In this document: piece by piece, positions 58,468 to 64,000 of the stretch
Layout of the letters: the number at the start of each line of letters is the position of its first letter
Numbering within the stretch: position 1 is the first letter of the stretch
Program-made: the position numbers and the translations under genes
The notes under the pieces: model-generated
The model's database searches: none
The model's input: only the letters and a program-made list of their open reading frames with translations
Told to the model about the DNA's origin: nothing
DNA from: Bryobacteraceae bacterium
GTDB lineage: Bacteria; Acidobacteriota; Terriglobia; Bryobacterales; Bryobacteraceae
Assembly: GCA_019752335.1 (NCBI GenBank)
Contig: JAIEMJ010000045.1
Span: 207,450 to 271,449 of the forward strand
Reading direction: 5' to 3'
DNA: 64,000 nucleotides

Positions 58468-59946
58468 ATGATGATGAAACCTCTGCTGATCCTCGCCCTG
58501 AGTCTGCCGTCCCCAGCCTTGCCGCAGACGCCGGTAGCCTCGCCGCAGGCGCCGGGGGACCATGTCCACACCGCGCCGGCCAAGCCCGGCGACGTCCTTA
58601 GTTGCCCTATGCATCCGGAAGTCCGCTCCGCCCAAGCCGGTAAATGCCCCAAATGTGGCATGGCCCTGGTCGCCCCCAAACCGGAAACCGCCCCCCCGGC
58701 CATCACCGGGCCCAAGCTCACCCTGGCTGACCTGGAGCGGATGGCTCTGGGCCAGAACCCCATCGTCGGCCAGGCGCAAGCCCTGGTGGACGCCGCGTCG
58801 GGCCGCACGCAACAAGCCGGACTGTGGCCCAACCCCAGCTTCGGCGCCAACGGCGAACACGTCTCCAAAGTCACCGGAGGCGGTGCTATCGGCGGGTTCG
58901 TCGAGCAGCGTTTCATCACCTCGGGTAAGCTCGGGCTCGACCGGAAGATTGCCCAGCAGGACCAGGCGCAGTCGGTGCAAATGCAGTCCGCCCAGCGCCA
59001 GCGCCTCCTCAACGCCGTCCGGACCCTCTATTACCAGGCCCTCGGCGACCAGCGCCTGTTGGACGTCAGGCGGGAACTGGTAGTCCTGGCCACCCGTGCC
59101 GTCGCCGTCTCACGCGAACTGGCCAACGTCGGTCAAGCCGATCGCCCCGATCTGCTCGCCGCGGAAACCGAGGCCGAACGCATCGAGCTCGAATTGGTGA
59201 GCGCGCAGAACGCCCAACAGCGCACCTGGCGCCAAATGGCGGCACTGGTGAATCAACCCCAATTGAAGCCCGCCCCGCTCGAAGGCGACCTGGAATCCGT
59301 GCCGCAGCTCGACGCCGAACAGGCCCTCGATACCATCTACCGGGACAGCCCCGAACTGCGCGCCGCTGAAGTGGCCGTGCGTCGTTCCGAGTTTTCCGTT
59401 CGCCGCGCCGAGGTCGACAGGGTACCCGACATTTTCGTACGCGGCGGCCTCCGCAACAATCGCGAATTCGGCGAAGTGGGCCCCTTCGGCCCGACCCGAC
59501 GCCGAGGTCTCGAGGGCATCTTCGACGTCAGCGTCCAGATCCCGATCTTCAATCGCAACCAGGGCGGCGTGAAAGCCGCCAAGGCCGAAGCCACCCATGC
59601 CCGCCTCGCGGTGGATCACGCTAGGCTTTCGCTGCAGGCCCGGCTCGCGGCTGAGTATAAAGACTACCAGGACTCCCGAATCGCCGTCGAGCGCTACAAA
59701 ACCCGCATCTTGCCAAAGGCCCGTCAAGCCTACGATCTCTATCTGAGCAATTTCCGAGCCATGGCCGGTGCGTATCCCCAAGCGCTGATCGCCCAGCGCA
59801 ACTTGTTCCAACTGCAAGATAGTTACATCGCCGCCCTGGTGAATACCTGGCATCGCGCCGTCCAGATCGAGGGCCTGCTTTTGGGAAGTGGCCTCGAAAT
59901 GAGCACCTCCCCGGCTGCCACCTCCCCTAGTCGTGACGAACCCTAA
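58468..59946 (+). CDS. TolC-family outer-membrane efflux protein with heavy-metal-binding domain
   Basis: The 492-residue protein starts six bases after the oxidase. After a signal peptide, residues 46-67 form a heavy-metal-binding domain (C46-P-M-H49 and C60-P-K-C-G-M65). The rest, ~85-480, is a TolC/CusC-like outer-membrane factor with two repeats (TLADLERMALGQNPIVGQA; VSVQIPIFNRNQGGVKAAKA). It would form the outer channel of a metal efflux pump. The usual RND pump and adaptor genes are not next to it. Confidence 0.9.
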   Translation: MMMKPLLILALSLPSPALPQTPVASPQAPGDHVHTAPAKPGDVLSCPMHPEVRSAQAGKCPKCGMALVAPKPETAPPAITGPKLTLADLERMALGQNPIVGQAQALVDAASGRTQQAGLWPNPSFGANGEHVSKVTGGGAIGGFVEQRFITSGKLGLDRKIAQQDQAQSVQMQSAQRQRLLNAVRTLYYQALGDQRLLDVRRELVVLATRAVAVSRELANVGQADRPDLLAAETEAERIELELVSAQNAQQRTWRQMAALVNQPQLKPAPLEGDLESVPQLDAEQALDTIYRDSPELRAAEVAVRRSEFSVRRAEVDRVPDIFVRGGLRNNREFGEVGPFGPTRRRGLEGIFDVSVQIPIFNRNQGGVKAAKAEATHARLAVDHARLSLQARLAAEYKDYQDSRIAVERYKTRILPKARQAYDLYLSNFRAMAGAYPQALIAQRNLFQLQDSYIAALVNTWHRAVQIEGLLLGSGLEMSTSPAATSPSRDEP

Positions 59947-59964
59947 AAGAAAGAAGCCTTCTCT

Positions 59965-60318
59965 ATGAATCTGATTACACTTACCCTGCTTACGCTCTCT
60001 CAGCATGATCACGAAGCGCCGGCTTCCGTTGGAGTGTTGACGGCCTTGGTCGTCGACACTGGCTGCTATGTTTCGCACAACAGCAAAGGCGAAAAACATC
60101 GTACTTGCGCCACCAATTGCGCCAAGTCCGGTGTTCCGTTGGCCCTCCTCGACGAAGCTACCGGCACGCTTTACTTGCCGATTGCGAGCGATCACCAGAA
60201 CCCCAACACCAAGCTGATGCCCTTCATTGAGAAAAAGGTCCGGGTTACCGGCACGCCGATGGAGAAAGGAGGTTTGAAGGGCTTCGCCATCAAGACCGTT
60301 GAAGCTGCCAGCCAGTAG
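59965..60318 (+). CDS. Small exported protein of the copper cluster
   Basis: The 117-residue protein has a short hydrophobic start and His-rich stretch (LSQHDHEAPAS). The core VVDTGCYVSHNSKGEKHRTC and CAKSGVPLALLDEATGTLY, with three to four cysteines, resembles small periplasmic proteins seen beside copper genes. I know no demonstrated function; metal binding by the Cys/His set is plausible. It lies 18 bases after the TolC gene. Confidence 0.65.
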   Translation: MNLITLTLLTLSQHDHEAPASVGVLTALVVDTGCYVSHNSKGEKHRTCATNCAKSGVPLALLDEATGTLYLPIASDHQNPNTKLMPFIEKKVRVTGTPMEKGGLKGFAIKTVEAASQ

Positions 60319-60396
60319 TTCCCGCCGGATCATCGCCGATCCGGCCCAACCCACTCAAAACCCCAGTCTTCTCTGGGCAGTTCTAAGGAGAAAACA

Positions 60397-60786
60397 ATGC
60401 TAAACCGAATGAATCGTCGAAGTGCCTTCGCGGCCGCGCTAGTGGCGGCACCCCTGATGCTGGCCTCCCGCGCCACAGCTCAGGCCAAGACTCTTACCCA
60501 TAAACAATTGGCGGATCTGATCGCAACCGCCAAGACTGCGGATGACCACCGGAAACTGGCCGACCACTACCGGGCCATAGCCGCGAAACACGAGATGGAG
60601 GCCAAGCAGCATCAGGACTTGGCCAAGATGTACAAAGCGAATCCTACTTCCAGCGAGGTGAAGCGGCCGGGCTCACCCGACACCGCCGCGCACTGCCTCA
60701 CTTACGCCGAACATTGCCGCAAAGCAGCCAAGACGATGACCGACATGGCCGTGATGCACGACGAAATGGCCAAAAACGCGAAGTAG
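60397..60786 (+). CDS. Exported helical His/Met-containing protein
   Basis: The 129-residue protein has an RR-type leader (RMNRRSAFAAALVAAPLMLA) and then long helices with regularly spaced histidines and methionines (KTADDHRKLADHYRAIAAKH, MTDMAVMHDEM). Two cysteines (HCLTYAEHC) add to a possible metal site. It is preceded by an AAGGAG site. I do not recognise a named family; the context suggests a periplasmic metal-related role. Confidence 0.6.
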   Translation: MLNRMNRRSAFAAALVAAPLMLASRATAQAKTLTHKQLADLIATAKTADDHRKLADHYRAIAAKHEMEAKQHQDLAKMYKANPTSSEVKRPGSPDTAAHCLTYAEHCRKAAKTMTDMAVMHDEMAKNAK

Positions 60787-60835
60787 CGAGCGGCCTGGAT
60801 TCACCGAGCTTGGGCCAGCTACCGGTGGCCCAAGC

Positions 60836-62251
60836 TTAGGCTTCCATTTCGATTACGCCCATCATGCCGAGGTCTTCGTGATCGAGGATGTGGCAGTGAT
60901 AGACGGCCCGTCCGGAAAAATCGGCGAATCGGACGCGGAAACGACGCCTCTGGCTAGCTGGCACCAGCAGTCCGTCCCGCCAAGCCAGTTCCGGCGCTCC
61001 GGCGGAGTCCAACACCTGAAAAGCGTTGGTGTGCAAGTGAAATGGGTGGTCCATGCGGCCCAGGTTGACGATTTCCCAGTCTTCCACGGTTCCCAGCCGA
61101 ACCCGCGTATCCACCCGGTCATGGGCGAACTCCCGGCCATTAATAAGGAAGCGCATCCCGAGCCTCCCGACGCCGCCTTCGCTGAGAATAAATCGTCGTA
61201 TCTCTGCTTTCGGCGCGGGAAGCGCTTCGACTGTGACGAGCCGTTCTGGCAGTCTCTGTCGTTCGACTGCGCCTTCGTAGGAAATCGTGGCGATCGTCTC
61301 CGGTTGTCCTAAACGTCCGCGGCTCATCATCATGCCTGCGCCGCGATCGTAGGGCAGGTTGAACAGATGGTAGCTGCCGCCATTCCGTTCGCCCTGGATC
61401 AGCACATCCGCTCGTTCGCCGGGGCTCAATAGCAACTCGTCGACCGAACGGACAGCCGGTAAAGCACCGCCATCTGTGCCAATCAGGTGCAAAGGATGGT
61501 CCTCGAGCTTTAAGCGGTAAATGCGGGACGGCGAGGCATTGAGGAGGCGCAGCCGCAAGAGGCCGCCGTTTGGCAGGGTGAGACGAGGATTGACGCGGCC
61601 ACCCACCGTGACCAGCGGTCCTTCTCGCCCACTGATGCGCTCCATCATGGACGGTTCCGGTATCTCCCCCAGCCGGTCGATGGCCCAGTCTTTCAAGAGC
61701 AGAAAGTGTTCCGTGGCTTGGGCCACTTCCGGGATCTGGTCTACCTCTCCCCTGACGATGAAGCAGCCGGCGAGCCCCCGAAATAGCTGGCGCGCGGTGT
61801 TGCCGTGCACGTGTGGGTGATACCAGAACAAGCCGGCGGGATGATCGGCCGGGAGGGTAAACTCGTAGTCAAATTCGTCACCTGCCGGTACCGAAAGAAA
61901 GACGTTGTCTCCCGGACTGGACGGCGTGACGTGGAGTCCGTGAAAATGCAGATTCGTGGCTTCTGCCAGCAGATTTCGGAGCCGGAGCCGGAGCGTTTCT
62001 CCCGGCTGCAACTCGATCGGCGGGCCGGGAAACTGGCCATTAAAAACGAAGCTATGGACTGACGTTTCGCCAAGGCGAATCCAGCGTTGGGAGACTTCGA
62101 GTGAGGCGCTCAACAGCCCATCTTCAGCGCGCCATGGTTCTTTTTCGTCGGCTCCGTTGGCGAGCCCGGCAGCAATCGCTCCACCCGACTGGCCAATTGC
62201 CGCCAAACCGCAGATCAGTTGCCGTCGGGTCAGCCCACACGTGTTGTCCAT
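60836..62251 (-). CDS. Multicopper oxidase (three-domain, laccase/CueO-like)
   Basis: The 471-residue protein has a leader with LTRRQLICGLAAIG (twin-arginine-like) and all four copper motifs: HFHGLH from 102, HPHVHG at 145-150, HPFHLH near 415 and HCHILDHEDLGM at 452-463. Three cupredoxin domains are expected, unlike the shorter oxidase at 56929. It is on the opposite strand and converges with the cluster. It probably oxidises Cu(I) or phenolic compounds. Confidence 0.92.
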   Translation of the reverse strand: MDNTCGLTRRQLICGLAAIGQSGGAIAAGLANGADEKEPWRAEDGLLSASLEVSQRWIRLGETSVHSFVFNGQFPGPPIELQPGETLRLRLRNLLAEATNLHFHGLHVTPSSPGDNVFLSVPAGDEFDYEFTLPADHPAGLFWYHPHVHGNTARQLFRGLAGCFIVRGEVDQIPEVAQATEHFLLLKDWAIDRLGEIPEPSMMERISGREGPLVTVGGRVNPRLTLPNGGLLRLRLLNASPSRIYRLKLEDHPLHLIGTDGGALPAVRSVDELLLSPGERADVLIQGERNGGSYHLFNLPYDRGAGMMMSRGRLGQPETIATISYEGAVERQRLPERLVTVEALPAPKAEIRRFILSEGGVGRLGMRFLINGREFAHDRVDTRVRLGTVEDWEIVNLGRMDHPFHLHTNAFQVLDSAGAPELAWRDGLLVPASQRRRFRVRFADFSGRAVYHCHILDHEDLGMMGVIEMEA

Positions 62252-62578
62252 ACCTGTAGAGACGCAGTGGTCCTAGGTTGGGTGACGAATTTCATGGCCT
62301 GACTGGGAATTTCATGGCCTGACGGAAATGGCCTGACTGCCGAAATGGCCTGACGAAATGGCCTGACTGCCACCCCGAAAAGCTCTAGGTCCGGGTGCCG
62401 GTCGTTTGATGGAAAAGTGACCGTACCGCGAAAAGGGGAAAGCGAACGCGCAAGCGGGGGTATTCGGCCGGACGGCCGTGGGTAGGGCGACAAGTTTTCT
62501 GGGTGACTTAGTAGAGCTTGAGCGGTAGGCGACGGAGCAAGAGCGGGTAAGGGCGAACCCTCACCAGTTACCCACAAA
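62252..62578. other. Intergenic stretch with iterated repeat
   Basis: These ~330 bases separate the oxidase from the transposase. The part nearest the oxidase holds the five-fold ATGGCCTGAC array (listed separately), and the rest is non-coding without a shared repeat that I can see. Confidence 0.5.
62294..62367. repeat. Five copies of ATGGCCTGAC in 74 bases
   Basis: Copies start at 62294, 62314, 62328, 62345 and 62358. The first two are preceded by GAATTTC and the last three by GAA. Spacing is 13-20 bases, so this is an array of a short motif with variable linkers rather than a simple tandem repeat. It lies upstream of both the oxidase and the transposase stop. Confidence 0.85.
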
Positions 62579-63301
62579 CTACCCCGCCCGACTCCCCGCC
62601 GACTGGGCTACCTCCGGCCGCCGCCACCCCCGCGGCCGGTTGTACGATCCCGTCCAAGCCGCCGTAACAGCGGCGTTCCGAATCGACTCCTCAATCGGCC
62701 CATCCACGAACGCCGTCCAGTCCTCGGCGATGAATCCAGGCCGGGCAAACAGATGCTGCCAACGCTCCAGGCACAATAAGCCCCCATCGTCATGACCCGC
62801 ACAATGCTCCGCCGCGCTGGACCACTGGTACTGCCGCGCCTTCGACACCAACCGAGCCCGCACGGGATTATTCTCCAAGTACCGCAAGAACAGCTTAAAG
62901 CCAGCACCCTCAAGCAGTTCCGCGTCAAAGCGCGGACACCAATTCACCGGCCCGGCCCGGAAGTAGGCCATCATTCCCGGGTCGGCCTCACGCCCAAAAG
63001 GCACAAACAGCACCCAAGGCCGATCCCGGTATTTCTGATTGAGATAGCGCGAGTAGTTCCCCTGCATATCCCGCATCAGATTCGAAATCGAATCCTCCGT
63101 CGAAGCCTCAAAGATCCAGTGCCCATGGTTATGCATTAGGCAATACCCATGAATGCGCACCTCATACCTCCGCGCATAGCGGCGCATCAACTCCAAGGCC
63201 TTCCGGAAATCATCATCGTCCCGGTAAACCCACTTCCCTTGATTCCCACGCTGGGTCACCCCATACAGGTGCTCCCGCTGGAAATCGCGTTGATCTCTCA
63301 T
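62579..63301 (-). CDS. REP-associated-type (Y1/HUH) transposase
   Basis: The 240-residue protein has LYGVTQRGNQGKWVYRDDDD, the metal-binding YCLMHNHGHWIF (HUH-like H-x-H), and a candidate nucleophile tyrosine in MQGNYSRYLNQKY. YLENNPVRARLV is a family landmark. RAYT proteins are single-copy HUH enzymes that process REP hairpins. The expected GHLWQ-type segment is replaced by RPWVLFVPFG, so this is a divergent branch. No terminal repeats were found around it. Confidence 0.85.
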   Translation of the reverse strand: MRDQRDFQREHLYGVTQRGNQGKWVYRDDDDFRKALELMRRYARRYEVRIHGYCLMHNHGHWIFEASTEDSISNLMRDMQGNYSRYLNQKYRDRPWVLFVPFGREADPGMMAYFRAGPVNWCPRFDAELLEGAGFKLFLRYLENNPVRARLVSKARQYQWSSAAEHCAGHDDGGLLCLERWQHLFARPGFIAEDWTAFVDGPIEESIRNAAVTAAWTGSYNRPRGWRRPEVAQSAGSRAG

Positions 63302-63474
63302 GCTAATAAGTGGGTTTTGCGAGCCAAAGTTCTCACATATTTTTTCACCCGCCCCCCCAAACTGGAATCACAGCAAATTGAAAACGCGTAACTTGTTTTC
63401 GGCTGAAATAGTTAGCCGCTTCCCGCACCCTGCAAACTTCCAGCCGGCTGCTACTCTCATCGTCAGAGGAAACC

Positions 63475-63744
63475 ATGACCGACTACACAGACTTCGACTA
63501 CGACGCGCTCCCGCCCGTCGATCTCGACCTCGACCTGCACTGGATCCAACTCCCCGTCGCCGTATGGGAGGCGAAACAAGCAGCCAGGCGCGAAGCCCTC
63601 CAGGCCGCCCAGCCCGAGCACAGAATCGTCCTCGCCTGCCTCGAACCCCACTCCGAAATCAGGCGCGCCGTCAGCGACGCCGTCTACTCCGCGCTTCACC
63701 ACTCACCGCGGCTGGCGCAACCCACACCCAGCCTAGAAAAATAA
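63475..63744 (+). CDS. Small acidic hypothetical protein
   Basis: The 89-residue protein starts at ATG 63475 behind AGAGGA and has a strongly acidic start (TDYTDFDYDALPPVDLDLDL), then a helical region with PVAVWEAKQAARREALQAAQ. I do not recognise a family. It is followed by the frameshifted gene at 63841 and is probably part of the same accessory group. Confidence 0.5.
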   Translation: MTDYTDFDYDALPPVDLDLDLHWIQLPVAVWEAKQAARREALQAAQPEHRIVLACLEPHSEIRRAVSDAVYSALHHSPRLAQPTPSLEK

Positions 63745-63840
63745 AATATCGGAAAACAAACCCGGCGATCTTACTGAAAACAATCATTGGTAGGTCGGGC
63801 CCCCTGGCCCGACAAAAACCAGCAAACGAAAGGCATAAAC

Positions 63841-64000
63841 ATGTCATCCGAAAAACGAATCGAAGCCAACCGCCGCAACGCGCAGCGCTCGACGGTCCCA
63901 AGACCCCCGAAGGCAAAGCCCGCTCCGCACAAAACTCCACCACCCACGGACTCTCCAGCCTCAACCGCAACCCGCTCGCCGCAGCGTGTTTCCTCCAAAT
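63841..64000 (+). pseudogene. Frameshifted start of an ANRRNAQ-STGPKTPEGK family gene (partial)
   Basis: From ATG 63841 the frame reads SSEKRIEANRRNAQRST. The next bases ACGGTCCC lack one G: with it the frame would go on as GPKTPEGKARSAQNSTTHG and SSLNRNPLAA, which is a family I recognise by this N terminus, of unknown function. Without it the frame turns into a proline-rich run. The gene leaves the window at 64000. Either a real frameshift or a sequence error. Confidence 0.7.

Noticed and set aside
1..64000. CRISPR arrays, rRNA and tRNA genes, prophage
   Set aside because: No regularly spaced direct repeats of 24-40 bases, no recognisable tRNA or rRNA segment and no phage structural genes were seen. 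Small or divergent tRNAs could still be missed by eye.

Overview
The window is high-GC chromosomal DNA with densely packed, often overlapping genes. Two very large outer-membrane receptors with an N-terminal carboxypeptidase-like regulatory domain (31452-35210 and 52362-55982), two CxPxR sulfatases, a fused E1 alpha/beta dehydrogenase, REP-like hairpins with a RAYT-type transposase, and many GTG/TTG starts together suggest an Acidobacteriota genome of the Bryobacterales/Solibacter type. That placement is inferred from gene content only; there is no rRNA or tRNA gene here.

Layout. 1-4605: end of a threonine ammonia-lyase, a LysM protein and a sugar/glycan gene set (GT2, DegT aminotransferase, epimerase-like SDR, methyltransferase). 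5004-5818: toxin-antitoxin patch (DUF433 antitoxin with a stump of its toxin, then brnT-brnA behind a perfect palindrome). 5964-11115: secreted phosphodiester glycosidase, a run of small exported proteins (DUF4142, cupredoxin, cytochrome P460), a uracil-DNA-glycosylase-family gene cut by an in-frame UGA, and an ECF sigma factor with a zinc-finger partner. 11336-13808: accessory genes (orphan RHH antitoxin, HNH nuclease, HEPN pair). 13812-18181: RND efflux adaptor and permease. 18258-23064: sulfatase, DinB, Crp and GNAT genes and a second accessory island with an RHH antitoxin and its decayed partner. 23086-31308: central metabolism (E1 dehydrogenase, citrate synthase, serS, SDR, FAH hydrolase, transaldolase-like aldolase). 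31452-38360: TonB-type receptor, pyrF, selD, sulfatase. 38329-52315: two divergent operons for surface glycan synthesis. The minus-strand operon holds the complete set for GDP-D-glycero-D-manno-heptose (gmhA, hddA, gmhB and an hddC domain fused to an FAD oxidoreductase). The plus-strand operon holds a second FAD oxidoreductase, a GT2/GT-C fusion and a flippase. 56488-62251: copper-handling set with two multicopper oxidases and a TolC protein carrying a metal-binding domain. 62294-64000: iterated repeat, RAYT transposase and a frameshifted gene.

Three results stand out. First, selD has been read too short by the usual rules: upstream of its apparent start the frame continues through UGA with the SelD active-site context (Sec-A-S-K), and a 7-bp hairpin with a GGU loop lies at the spacing expected of a bacterial SECIS, so this organism probably makes selenocysteine and SelD is itself a selenoprotein. 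Second, the UGA in the glycosylase-family gene also has a 7-bp hairpin with a GGUU loop at nearly the same distance, and the frame stays open after it. Third, both accessory islands with toxin-antitoxin-like genes sit between the true 3' end of a resident gene and a second, diverged, same-orientation copy of that 3' end (efflux adaptor; E1 dehydrogenase). That is the layout expected if small circles carrying cargo plus a gene end integrated by single crossover.
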